Positions 48,301-61,538 of a stretch of 64,000 nt of DNA are shown one piece after another (positions within the stretch are counted from its first letter, which is position 1; every line of letters begins with the position of its first letter). Under the pieces are notes generated by a model. It saw only the letters and a list, made by a program, of their open reading frames with translations, did no database searches and had not been told where the DNA came from. The position numbers and the translations under genes are program-made. The stretch is from Sphagnum compactum. Lineage: Eukaryota > Bryophyta > Sphagnopsida > Sphagnales. The stretch spans positions 15,989,872 to 16,053,871 of the forward strand of contig OZ234497.1 of the NCBI GenBank assembly GCA_965153455.1, read 5' to 3'.

Positions 48301-51300
48301 AAAGAAACCATTCTCTCTTTTGTGGTTTGAAATTTAAAAAAAATAAAAATCTCTTTGACCTTGGTGATCCTAGTTGCATACGTCTTGATGTACGTAGTAT
48401 ACTTTGGCATTTGTATTTATTCACTCTTAGATCCCTTAGAGTCCCTTATTGCCCCAATTTTTTTTCTCGTACACCTTGGTAGCCTTGGTTTTATCAATGT
48501 GCCTTTTCAAGGTCATGTTGTCCCCCATCATTGTTTTGTTGTTCCTCATTGGTATTCCCATATTATTATTATTATTTTGTTATTTTTTGGGTGAAAGCAT
48601 GATAAAATATGTTAAAAAAGTAGTCTCACGTGTAGTCACAATGACATTTATGGCATAAGCATGAAAAAACCTATTAAAAACTTTTTAAACTTTCAATATG
48701 AAGTAATGGTGCACTCCATTGAGTTCATAATAAGTTACACGTAAAGGGTGAAGAATTTTAATATAAGAAGAATGAATGAAAATTATGTTTTAAACTATTG
48801 ATACATACTAGTGCTTTTATCCATTTGAAAATATAAAAAATCCAATTACAATTTTACTGTCATCATATTTTTATATACTTAAAGCGAGGGTGGGATACTT
48901 ATTTCCCAATATTTGTATTTTTAAAAATGTATTTAAATGCATATGAAAACATGCATATTTTCAATATTATGTAATGAAATCAAAGATCTTCCTCTTATTG
49001 ATCATCAAAATAAAAAATAATCATGAGTTCAATGTATGAAAGTTTAATTTATGAATATTTTTCACAAACTTTTTTATTATCTTTCATCGGCATACTTTAC
49101 CATGTTTTCACCCTTTTGTCAATCCTTAGTATCTTCTGGTGTTTTTGTTGTTGAAAACAACATTAATTGGGTTGCCATTGAACCAAAATGCCTTATTGAT
49201 CCAAATTTTTACTAAGGATGTTGAAATTCAAGATGTTTGGTAGGTTGTAGGGTTTCTAAAAAGGACATCCCTAGGTTAAGCATATCCTAGGGAGCATGGT
49301 TAGAAAAATAAAATAAAATGTTCACCCTTAAGTCACGTGTATAATTGATATTAAAAACATTGTTAGATGTCATTTCTCATCATGTTTTTTGGGGTGCAAA
49401 ATTTCATGCAAAGATTAACTCTAATAAAATGTTTTGAAAGATATTTAATTTTCAATGTTAGTTTGAATAAGTATTTTTCTAATTTTGATCAATTGGTGTT
49501 GATTAAAAAATTAAAAAATTAAAGTTGAAATTTATTTTAAAAATTTATTTATTTATTTATTTAATAAATCATGATTATAATGGAAATTTATTTATAATAT
49601 TTTAAATTTTGATTACAACCATTGTTAAATAAAAAAGATTTTAAAATATAAAAAAATAAAAATATTAGTTAAAATTTTATAACTATAATGAATTTCACAT
49701 TAGTTTATTTGTAATTTTTATTTTCAACACAATATTCATTAGGTTTCATGTTAATATATGTACATTTGATTATTATTTTTTGTTTGATTTTATCATGTTT
49801 TAATGATGGAAAAGAACACTTATTAGTGCCCCACACCTTTAATAAATATTCACAAAAATGATAACAATGTGAAACATGTTATTGTTATGTTTTTGATATA
49901 TAATGTTGCATACATATGTCCCTCCATCTTGTGATGATGTGTAGTGTATGCAACAATCTTCTACCTTTCACAAAAATATTATTATTGGTAATGCACTTTG
50001 CAGTTAACCATACATAAAGTTTTCATGTTTATTTTTCAGCCTTGTTCATCATCATGAAAAATGTTGGTTTCATTAAAAGTTGTCATGAAAGTTGTCACCA
50101 TTTTAAAATGATTATTTTTCCCAATGATCATATTTCAAAATTAATCCAATACAATAAATTCATTTCTTTCAATTGAATATAACATTAGGAATATAGTGTT
50201 CAACATGGCTTATAGTAGTGGTTATATGGCTATCAATTATGTAATTAAGAATAAGTTTTTTTTTTGAATATTATTATGGAGGATAATGGAGCAATTTAAG
50301 AATCTTTGTTAGTTTTTGTTTTGGAATTTGTTGGGTCTAGGTTAAAGCATTATCTAATAGTGTTACTAGTAATAATTAAGGGGAATATAAAGTGATTGAT
50401 AAAGATTTGCCAACTATTAGGGTTTGGCTTTGAACCTACTTTCAAAGTTGTTTCAAAATGTGTGAAAACATTTCAAGGAATCTTTTTGGAAAAAAATTAC
50501 ATTATGAATGTACCAAAAAATAAACACTAAAGGTGAATGTTCATGATGAATTCTATGCATGGTGATGTTGGTGATGATGCTGGCAATGATGTTGGCCATG
50601 ATGTTGTGTTGTCATTCGTGACAATTATGTTTCTTGAGGTACAATTACTTGTTGAACTTTAGGAATATCCACATTGAATAAATGTTTTAAGAATTAATTC
50701 AAAGTTTAGGGGAGGAAAAAATACCAAAAACCCAAGTCTTAAAGTAAATATATCCATGCTTACTAAGTGTTCAAAATCTATTTTATGTATCTAATATAAC
50801 AAGTGATTCAGGTCATTGATTAAGAACAACAACATTGAATATAAGACTACCTAAGTGGTATAGTTGCAATTATGAATGTGCTGGACTAAATGAAGTAATA
50901 GTTGATTAGATTGGATGGAAGATTACAAAATTGATAGCCCAAATTAAAATGTGATTTTAGAGTAATTGAATGAAGCAAGACATCATGATATATCATATAC
51001 ACTACAAAATATATTTGAAATGACAATGTGATTGAATGAATGAAGAATTGCATGACAAAATTGGATGGAAGATTACAAAATTAATAATTCAAGTGATAAT
51101 GTGATTGATTGAATGAGAAGCAATATATGTGACGATGTGTTTGATTGAATGAAACAATATATGACAAAGTGAAGATGTGATTGCTTGAATGAAATAATAC
51201 ATAATTGAAGGGAAGCTTGCAAAATTGATTTTGACAATGTGATTGATTGAATGAAACAATACATGACAAAGTGAGAATGTGATTGCTTGAATAAATGAAC

Positions 51301-53214
51301 ATGTGATATGATTTGCACTATGATTACATTCAAATGAAACAATTTATAAATTGAGAATGTGCAATATGGTCACATAGACATAATATTGCTTTTGTTTTTA
51401 GGATTTGCAACAAATATCAAAAAACTAATTAAAGTTTTCATAACATTATGGGTTTTGCCATCCTTGGTCCCAATGCATGACAAATATCCAAACAACCTTT
51501 CACATGATATTTCAAAAGAAAATCCTTTCAACTTTTGGCAATCATAGTGTCATCTAATTAGCATGGACACATTTTGGGCATTGTTCAAAAGAACAATTTG
51601 TTTTTTGCCCAGCCAATTTATATATTTAAAAATGAATTTGACGTGAAACATCCTTGCTAAAATGTATTCAAATAACATAAAAAACTTAGACATTATCAAA
51701 TGGTCACACCAAAATATTGTCAAGATTCAAATTCAAATGTTGAACTTCAACCTTAAAATGTTTAATGACACAAATTTTCAAAATAGAAAATCAACTAAAA
51801 TTTGCAATGTTTTTGGGAAGAATAAATGTTCCAAGAATTTTTTGGTATTAATTTTTTTTAATGTACTTATCTAAAAAACATTTTTCCTTGATTCAATTTT
51901 GGTGTTAAAAACATTTAGTTCCAACTTGAAAAGAACTTCACACAACAACCATGAACATTTATATATGAACCAATGGTTTTTTTTGTGGTGAATTTTTTTA
52001 TTTTGTGAAAAAAAATTTGAGAAAAATATTCAATGTAAAATATTGTGTTTTGTGAAAGAAAAATTTCTACTTGTACAAAATGAGAATGTTGAATACAAAA
52101 AAAAACATTGGTATGAACACATCAAGCAAAAAAATTGAAACAAATTTTAAAATTGTGAAAATTTCTTGTCGCAAAAGAAAATGTGATGGTGTTTTTGGGA
52201 GGATAATGTCAAGGTTCAATTTGATGATATGAAAAGAAAAATATGAAAATATTCTCATGTTATGAGAATTATAGAGACACCATAATGATAAACTTGGTGA
52301 ATTTTTCTTATAGATGGTCACCAATCAACTCATGCTAGTAAATCCACCTTAGATTTACAAATCGTAAACCAAAAACTTTATAGATTCGAAGTAATGTTCG
52401 TTGCAACTAAGATTACAATATGCATTGGAGGCAAATTAAATACTTGTAGGTAGTAACTAAGGGTGCAACAAAAAAACGTGACATGTACAGTCCAAATTAA
52501 AAAAAAGATAATTAATAAAGAAGTTATTTGCAATAGAGGCCAAAAAATCTGAATTGTTCTTTGTGTTGCTCTATGTGGATCAACCGCATTCCTTAATTTG
52601 CATATGTTCATATATTATGATCATGAGCATATTCACAAAATTGTGAAAACACTTGTAGAACACAACCATGAACTTAAAAACATTGAAACATCATTTTGGG
52701 AACCAAAGTCTATAATAAAATTAATCAAATTTTTAGTCAAAATGGACAAGTGCCTTTGTGGTTGATTAACCAATTTGCCAAAAATGGTAGGATAGTCATC
52801 ATTAATGGGCATGCATGTAAATCAATTCATGTTGAATGGAAAAATATGCACAATCTACCTAAGTGAATTGGTTATTTGGTTTAGTTTTTCATTTATTTAG
52901 GTTTCATTTCTTAAACATAGATTCATAGGTCTTTCTAATTTGCCACACTATTTAGTATGCCCCCACGAGGGTCATGACCATTGTTTAGTAAGTTGAATTT
53001 CAGATCGAAATTTTTCACAGTCCATTCGTTATGACCTAACATTGGGTTCATTATTTTTATTTTCTCACAATCTTTCCTTGTGATGAAATCTTTTTTTACA
53101 TTCTCATTTTTCATAATGATGGGCTTTCTTTCAATACAAGCAATTGGGTATAAATTGATAGTGACAATCACTGTTATGATTTTGTTACTTCAAAATCATC
53201 ATTTTATGAAAATG
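45348..53214. other. Long intergenic region, strongly AT-rich beyond about 47.9 kb
   Basis: 45.35-47.9 kb has near-genic base composition, but open frames stay under about 90 codons and none gives a known domain (for example 46012-46224 plus and 46176-46451 minus). From 47.9 kb onward the DNA is very AT-rich with no recognisable protein. A degenerate minisatellite (51070-51320) is listed separately. At about 52400-52700 the plus strand translates into short plausible protein-like pieces (LFAIEAKKSELFFVLLYVDQ) broken by many stops, possibly a transposon relic of unknown type. Confidence 0.4.
51070..51320. repeat. Degenerate tandem repeat (GTGATTGATTGAATGA units)
   Basis: GTGATTGATTGAATGA or GTGATTGCTTGAATGA recurs about every 45 to 65 bp, with the intervening phrases AACAATACATGACAAAGTGA and AAGATTACAAAATT, in about five to six units. 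Earlier related phrases (50900-51070) suggest the array is longer but decayed. Confidence 0.7.
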
Positions 53215-53280
53215 TGGTTTATTGATTAAGAACACGACTTCTCATAGTGAAGGTGAGAAACTCCTAATTGAAGTTAGGTT
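53215..53280 (+). repeat. Possible second copy of the tRNA-like SINE head
   Basis: The order GGTTTATTGATTAAGAACA, then CTTC / GAAG around the 7-nt loop TCATAGT, then GGTGAGAAACTCC parallels the segment at 2490-2550 in order and spacing. Both are followed by CCTAGG-containing DNA. The T-arm is no longer perfect. The call rests on this comparison only. Confidence 0.3.
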
Positions 53281-56200
53281 GCCAAAGTCACCTAAGGTAG
53301 TTAGCCCTAGGTGGCCTAAGTGTGAATGAATTAAAAACACTCATTTACAACCATAGAAAATCTTCTAGCTTTTTCATGTTAGGTTTGAAGACTTGTTGAG
53401 TAATGGGAGTTTCTAGGAGAACAAGTTCTTACTTTTCACTGGTTATGAACTCTTGGTACCATTTGCCCACGAGGAAATTCATCATCTTGAATTTCCACAC
53501 CTGAAATTTACCCTTATCCGATTTATCATTGACAATTTGGGATAGCACATCTAACGTTTCCCAACATTAAAAGTTCAAACCCCATTAGAATGGTAAGAGA
53601 AAAAATTACCCCAAATGTGTTTTTTTCATTCTTTTATTTTAGGTTTAAGGTTTTCAACACCAAAATTTTGGTGAGGAAATTGCAACAAATTTGGTGGGAA
53701 ATATTCAAAAGTTTTTGGAAAAAACACAATATTAAAATTTTTAAAAATTGACTTTATATTAACCTCAAAACTAATTTCAAAATTTTGAAAAAACATTCTC
53801 CAACAAAAAAAAGTCCCAACATTCACACTATTTGTTTTAGTATAGTTATATATGGGTACCACCATATGCACTCCCAACATACTATATACAACCCCAAAAT
53901 AAAATTTTCACAACCACATGTTGTATGATATTTCATACCATGTTTTTGTATGAAAATTGATTACATGTCTGTTGCAAGTCTTTTCCTTCACATTCAATGC
54001 CCAAAGCTCCAAAATTCTTTGGGCATAGAGCTTTTCCAAACTCAAGTTTCTTTGCTTTTATGTTTTTTTCTAAGCTTCTTTTGAGGGGTGTGATCACATT
54101 AACAATAATTAAAGCAAATATGATCTAGGTTTAATTTTTATCTTTTAATGCCAAAAATTGTACTAATGTTGCAAGTCATTCAAAAATATTCATGACAATG
54201 TTTTTAATATATCGTGAAAACATGTGGTATGATTTGAAATGAATATAATGAAAATAAAATGTTTGAAAACATTTGTTAAACATTGTAATCAATTCTTTAA
54301 CACATTGTCAAAAAATTTATTTTTAAGAAATTTTTTGAACATGCCATATTTTGGGGGAAGGTTCTTTAAACAAATATTTACATATAATATATTTAAACAT
54401 ATTTTTGGGTTAGATTTGATGTTTTTCAACTTTTGAATAAAATATTTAAATAATATTTAAATAATATTCTAAAATAACCAGTCACCCAAGCAAGTGGGTC
54501 TAGTTTTTGTTATCTTGTTTGCACCCCAAGCTTCTCTACTCATTTTCTTTGAGCAAAAATTAGGCTCAAACCCAAAAAAACTGACAATTTTGTTTATTTT
54601 GAAGTGTCAAATCTGAGATCAAAGGTTCTTAGAAAAACGAAAATCCGAACAACATTGGTAAAAACTAAAAACCTCAAAATCCATTTAAATTGCTTCTAAA
54701 AATTAGAATTATGCTATGCTTAGGCTAAATTGAGGTGTCTAAGTTCAAATCTAACATTTTCTGGGCTTAAATACATGGCCACTTAGTAAGAGGCCTCACT
54801 TATGGTCCAAAAAAGTACTTGATAAATGTCAAAATTTATCAAGTATTACCTTTTTTCCCTATGATACCGAGAAATTTGAAAAATAAAATCCAAGTGTAGT
54901 CTTTACTCAATAAAGCCCTTGGCCCTAGTGTTCGCATAAACATGTGAAAATTAAAATGTGGGCAAGGGCCAAATTGTGACATGTCATTCATCATCCAAGG
55001 CAAAGTTTAAACAAGGGGGTGTGTCACATTGTGGCCTTGCCATTTACATTAAAAAATATCTTAAGGCAAAAGAAGAATTATGGAAATTCATATATTTCAC
55101 CATGCAAAAATATAATCTTCAAAAAACTCCTCTAAAAGAAACCAAAATCCTTCAAGATATCATACTAACTCTATAACTAATCTCAAGTTTCAACACAAGC
55201 CAAAATATCATGTTTCAAAAATCCTCATATGAAAATAGACCGACTACCTAGGGGCCAAAATCCATTCATCTACTATACTCTATAGTGAATCTAAACACAA
55301 TATCCTTGCCTTGGTAGGCAAGGCCAACAAACCTTTCAAAAGGAAGGGCAAAGGTTTAGGTTTAGGGTTTAGGATTTAGGGTAGCCTTAACAGGAAGCGC
55401 AAGTGTTCTTCCAAGGAAGGGTAAAAGGGCAAAGAGTGGCCTTCTTTAATTTTAAGGCCTAGTTCCATAGTGTCTCCCTGAGGGGAAGAGCCAACAAACA
55501 ACAACACCACCTTGAAGCAAGTTTGTTGCGATCTGCACAAGTGCAAACTTAATTAATGTTCATGCCCTCCTACACAGAAGATTTTGTGCAGCACAGACAC
55601 CAGGCTGTGAGCAACAGGAGTCAAAATGGACAACGCAGTAGGCTAAGCAACTTCTTTCCTTATCCAAAATCTTGTTTTGTCGCCTCCTCATCCGATAGGT
55701 TCTTGCTCAAAGGAGTATCTAGATTAGGTTAATACGTGGCGTCCCTCAACTCGAACATCAGATTCTCCACCCATCAGAGTTGCAGTCGCGTCGCGTTGTG
55801 CTCGGGGTCTCACCATCTTTCTCCAGATAAAAACAGCACGTCAGCAGTATCAGGCAGTTTACGGGAAGGAGCTTCGCGACATTGGCGCAGTACTCATCCC
55901 AATCAATCAGTTATAGCATATTAGGGTAGTAACTAGCTGATCCTATTATTGCACTTTTGAGAACACGTTTAAACAAATATGATTCTCATGATACAAAAAA
56001 CCCATTTATTGCTGAAATTTGGTATCTCTAGCACAGGCCTGTGTTGGACACAAAAACCCAAAATTCAGAATGTGCAAAATTAATATGATTAGTATGTGGA
56101 AAAATTTGCAATCTATAACTAATCAATGTAATTTCAATTCATCATTTTTCCATTTACCCCATGATTGCATGCATGTATTTCATTGCACACCTCATTCATT

Positions 56201-57538
56201 GCAAAGAAAAAAAAACTCTTACATTGGCTGCACTTCTGCAAAGCAAAACAACGTATTCTTATACCCTGGAAGATTGTGACAAGAACCCAAGTGGCTCTTG
56301 TGCAAGGGACAGGAAACACAAGTATGGGCTGCCATAGTAGGGCTTTTGCGTGCAACTTGGATAGTGAACAACAGTGCTCATTACCTAATAGTGAAATAAT
56401 GGTGTGCAAGAATTGAGGAAAAGCAGTGATAGGTCCTTCTACTCCTAGACCCTCAAAAAGCAAATTGTGTTACATATATTCTCAGGTTTTTCTAGGCCAA
56501 GGTGGCGAACTTACCATGGCTGTGCTCTACTTTTCCACCAGTTTCTAGTCATGTACCCAGTGTGATTGGGTCAAGAATGTGGAACCTAATCCTCATGAGG
56601 TGGCCTTCTAGTGTAGACAAGGTATGCTCATAAAGTCGGGCCAATAAGAATTTCTTGCGACATCACGATAACATGCTGAAGTCCACCCCCATTGCACCCT
56701 TAAGCTTTGCGATCATGTGACTGGCATGTGGCACTGGGTAAAAGCCATGGAGCAGGTTGATACAAACAGCATCAATTGTCTCATCAGATTGAATGAGTTG
56801 AAGTAGATTACGGTAACACCAAGTGTAACAAGACTTGGGTGCCGGAAACTTTCACATTGTGAGCTTTCAGAGATTTTTCAAGCGTCCTTCCACTCTTCAA
56901 GTATCAGCTAGGAACTGATTTCACTCTCATTCTTTAGATTTAAACACAACGCCACCATGCACACCTGGTGCTCATGAGCTCATTCCAGTTCAATGTGCTC
57001 TTGAGTTTCTGTGTCAAACTTGCAAGAGATCACATCGGAGCTCAATTTGTGCTATGATCAGAACTGCTGCCCTTGAGCTCATTATACGTTCAACAAACAA
57101 GGCAAAGTCTCCAAGTCCCATTGTTGTGCCGTTCTGATCGGTGCGACCTCGAAGCCCATTACTTCATAATTGTGTGTAACTGCACGTTTTGAGCACTACG
57201 TTCTGTGCTAGATCTATATTAAGGTGCTAGTACGAGGTTCAATATGTGCGAAAAGGTTGCCGATTTTTCAGTCCAATTTTGTATCAATCGAGCACCTGGG
57301 GCTTTGTCCATTGATGGTGGTCGTCTTGAAATCGACGATCTGGTTTTTCATTGACTTTCAGACTAAGTGCTGATTTTGAGCCCATTTTTGGAGTGCAGAT
57401 TGTGCTTCTTCTGACTTCTATGGAGTGCATCTCCAGAATTGTTGTTGAAACTACTGCTGATGTCTGAATTGGGTTACCAGACAAAGTTTGAGCCTTCGCT
57501 TATTCCACTGTTTTGTTTTCTGTAACAGCTAAGCAGCT
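53281..57538. other. AT-rich DNA, then upstream region of the LrgB-type gene
   Basis: AT-rich and gene-free to about 55.2 kb. From 55.3 kb composition becomes more balanced. A telomere-like stretch lies at 55350-55385. Open frames between 55.7 and 57.5 kb are below 110 codons and unrecognised. Roughly the last 500 bp probably contain the promoter and leader of the gene starting at 57539. Confidence 0.45.
55350..55385 (+). repeat. Short interstitial telomere-type repeat (TTTAGGG)
   Basis: About four degenerate copies of the plant telomere unit in a row (GTTTAGGTTTAGGGTTTAGG, then ATTTAGGG). Short arrays like this are common inside plant chromosomes, often in promoters as telo-boxes, and do not imply a chromosome end. 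Confidence 0.7.
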
Positions 57539-60500
57539 ATGGCAGCGACGAGCTGTAGTGCATATTATGCTTTGGGATCCTCCTGCAGAGTGGGTTACTT
57601 TCCTTCATCCATAAACAAACTGCAGGTCGCCACCAATTCAAGTAATTGTAGAGCTCCGATTCGGAAACACAAGTACGAGTTTTCGTCAACGCATGGGACC
57701 GTTTTCCAAAGTGGAGGAGGAGATGCTTATATCCGCCATAACACTCCGTTGGTAAGCTTCTCCAGAAACATGGTAGATTATTGATCTGCACTTAATTTGT
57801 TGGCTGCATGATTTTTTTTCGCATAGTTGTTTTGTAATTCTTTTCAAGATTGGGGAGAATCTTTACATCTTTTCTGCATGCAGATTTCACGCTGTAGCAC
57901 AGCTGCATGAAATACGTGTCTTGTATTAGATGTTCATAGAAGAATCTGACAGTCTCCAAAGTTCGGCTTCCTATTGTGTTATACTAGATTCTATTTGGTC
58001 AAGATCTCAGGTCTTTGGGATCAGTTCCACTGCTCAACTCTGTATTCATGGGCCTTTGTGAACGATGTCTGTGATAATTTGTCATTGGTTTTTTCGTTCA
58101 AATCTTGTTTCTTCCATTTGTACACATACATCCTTAAGGTTAATCCCTTCTCTTTCGAAGGTGCAGGGCTTCAAGGTTATGGTGCCAAGATGGGGAAATC
58201 AGGGACTTTTGCATGGGTCGAGGAGTGGGAGCAGGCAACAGAAGTGCCGTGTGTTGAAGACACTGGCTTCTTTGCAGGATGCTGATCTCTCGGAACAGGT
58301 CTGGGGCATGCAATCACTTACAATGCACAAAATTTGCATGAATAGCTTTGTCATGAATGAAGCAGCTGAATTCATTCATACATTTCATGCTATCAAGGCC
58401 TAATGGACTTCATGTTTCTGTTGCCAGGTATCAGGACAGGGACGTGACTTGCGGCCTCTGAAAATTGCCTTGGCAGGAGCAGCATTAGTAGCACTAGACA
58501 AAGGCAGTGCCACAGCACTCCAGCAGTGGGATGCAATACCCGCCACCCTAAGAGCACTCCCAAGCTCCACCTTCTCTATGCTCCTGGTGCTTGCAGCTCT
58601 TTTGGCCCTTGACTATGCTAATCCTGATTATTCCAAATCCGTTACATCTTTTTTTGCACCTGCCATTGAGCTCCTCCAGCACTGGATGCCCCTTTTTTAC
58701 ACACCACCTCTTGTACTAATGTCAGTATTGGCCCCAAGGTTTAGAGGAGCCAATATTGGTTTACGCACACTCGGCCTTACAGGTTTGTAACACATGGTTC
58801 TTCCCAAATATGTCAGGATTGTTGGAGTTGGACTTCTAATCTTAGTTTTTCACTGTCAAGCAAGAGAGTAGAGATCATCAACTCAGTGTTAGACTTCTTG
58901 TGTAAAATAAATTCCAAAAGCTATGCACTTGACAAGAAAATTTAGTACATACTGCAAAGTCTTTGCCAATGACATGCAGCTGGTGAAATCCAAGATACAG
59001 CATTATCCATCATTTTTGTTTGTAGTTGTCATGACAGTCTGCCTACACTGCAGCAGCTAAATTGAACTCTTTCAATGCAGTTGGAGCATGGGCGGTGACA
59101 TTGATAGCAGCAGCATTATTAGCCACTGTCATCCGGAAGGGAACATCAACAGAGCTTAGAGATTATTCTGTAGACATACCTTCATCAGTTCAGAATAATA
59201 ATAACCTGTGGGAGATTTCGACATGGGTTGGTGTGGGTTTTGTAAGTGGATTAGTTGCTTACATTGCGCCAACAGCATTCGGCTTGCATCATGCAACTGT
59301 TGCATCACCTTTTTTCTTGTGTGCTACAGTTGTGGGACTTCATCTTGGATCTCAGTAAGTCCCTTTTGCCACTCATGAGCTTAAGATGGTCGAACATTGC
59401 ATCAATTATGTAGTTGAGCTCTGAATACAGCTAATTGGTGCTTGCTGTTTTTAATGAATTTGTGGAAGTTCTATGTGAAACTGTCTTAAAAAATTTGCGA
59501 TTGTTGATTGAAGTGGGGGCTGACCACCTTGAAGGTGCTGACCTTTGATCTCAGCATTTCTGTTTGATTGCAGGGTACCAGCAGCTTTCAAAAGGTTTTT
59601 GCACCCAGTGATCACATCAGCAATTGTTGTGAATGTGGCTGCATATATTGTTGGCTTGCTCACAAATCGAAGCTTTGAAACTGCACTTGGTTAGACATCA
59701 TGTTTCCTCCAGTTATTCAAGCATCTGAGTGCGGAGTTGCACATATACATTTGCACAACCCTAAATAACATATGTACATAAGCAATAAGGCTCTCTCTCT
59801 TTTTTCTTCTTCTTTTGTTTTTGGTGAAGACAATTTACCATTTGATGCACTAGGATGTTAATTATTACATGATCTCTTACAGGTTTGTATGTGACAAACA
59901 ATTTGCGAGCACCTGGGGCTGGAGATGTGTTGATAGCATTTTTGGGCCCACTAGTTATATCCTATGCCTTCACAGTTTTTCATCACCGTGGGGTATGCAA
60001 TGATGTTCTCAACACCATTTTCTTATTCACAAATGTAGTACAGAGGTATATGTCTTTGAGTGCATGATGGTGTGTCTAGGCTCTCCGCTGAATGTTAGAT
60101 GTTATGCTAAATATTTCCAGGCTTGAATGTCTTTTCATGTGGCAGCTTGTGAGACGCCATGCGCCTGAATTAGGAGCAGTGATCCCACTAACAGGGCTCT
60201 TCTCAATTTTCATCACGATATTTGTGGGACGTCAACTAGGACTTGCTGATAGCTTGACAAGCTCATTTGCGGGTCGGAGTTTATCACCGCCATTCACAGT
60301 CCCAATCACGAGAATCTTAGGAGGTCTTATTTTAACACCTCTTGACACTAATGATTTCTCTTTTCTATAAACAAAGCATATCTGACAGTTAGAAACAGGC
60401 TTAGGCCCAAAAACAGACAGCAAAATTTATCCAATTAGTTTAAAGTATGGCAGCAAATTTTTGCACGACCTAGGTACTTTGATCAATTTAATGAGTTCTG

Positions 60501-61538
60501 TTCAGCTTGGAAACAGGCCTGATAATAGAATTGTTTTCACATTGGATTTGCCCTAACAGTAGAGTGGCTCCTGAAGGTAATGAATGGGTTCGAAGAGCAA
60601 ACTTCCATATAATAGAAGGAATTTTGAAAGCTGAACTTCAGTGTTTGGAGTTTCAGCAAATAATTTTGTACAAACCATTGTGTGGTGATTTGTTTGTAGG
60701 GGATGTGCCAATTGCAACTACTGCTGCTGTCATCACAGGCCTTTTGGGTGCCAATTTCTCCCCACTGCTACTTTCTGCGTTCAAGGTTGATGATGGCATT
60801 GCACGTTCCATAGCTGTAGCTTGCAGGTAACCACCTGATCCACTCCTGAGTTATTTCTCATTTTACTAAATTTTTGCACATTTTTCCACTCTTGCAATAG
60901 GTAACCAATAGATAAATGAGGTTGAGTCCAACATGCATACTGTGAACTGCCTGAGCCCTTCAGCCAAACTATTCCATCACATTTTAGCATTCCTTCCATG
61001 GACTGCAAAATCTCATGGAAACTAGAGTTGCTGATCTAAAAGTTTTCTAGCCTTTCACCAGTTGCAACTGATAAGTGTAGGATTTCACATAATATCTTGT
61101 TTTAATTAATTCTGTCACATTACTCTTTTATATCATGATGATTTTGGAGTTCAGTATATTGCAACTTTCATCAAATATCTGAAACTGCTCAGCTTCCAAG
61201 TGTGAATCTGAAGCTTAGTACTTAGTGTTGGAAATTCACCCACTACTCAACTCCCATTTGTTGGCAACAGAAAACTATGCTTTCCAGAGTACGTAAAACT
61301 CTGAGTATGTCTTCTGCTGTATGCTTCAACTGCTAACTAGTTCAAATTTCTATGGAGGAGACTTACACTTTTTTATTTTGATGAGGATGGCAGCTCACAT
61401 GGATATGGATCGGCAGCAGTTTCATCAGGGGAGTTTAACCTACTGCCTTTCTGTGCAATCTCATACATCCTGATGGGCGTGGTGTCCACTGTGGCTCTCA
61501 GCATTCCAGTGGTGCGAAATGTCCTTCTTCAGGTTTGA
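57539..61538 (+). CDS. Plastid LrgA/LrgB-type membrane transporter, PLGG1-related
   Basis: Nine exons: 57539-57751, 58167-58298, 58428-58782, 59081-59354, 59574-59689, 59883-59992, 60146-60323, 60700-60826, 61394-61538; GT..AG introns and matching phases give 549 residues. The first 100 or so residues are Ser/Arg-rich and poor in acids, like a plastid transit peptide. Residues about 118-250 form an LrgA-like membrane half (LLVLAALLALDYANPDYSKS, LLQHWMPLFYTPPLVLMSVL), and about 280-549 an LrgB-like half (APGAGDVLIAFLGPLVISYA, LVRRHAPELGAVI, TAAVITGLLGANFSPLLL, IARSIAVACSSHGYGSAAVS, LPFCAISYILMGVVST). Arabidopsis PLGG1, a fused LrgA-LrgB protein, exchanges glycolate and glycerate across the chloroplast envelope in photorespiration. 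The architecture and landmark blocks match, but the sequence is clearly divergent from PLGG1 as I remember it, so substrate may differ. About a dozen membrane spans are likely. Confidence 0.88.
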
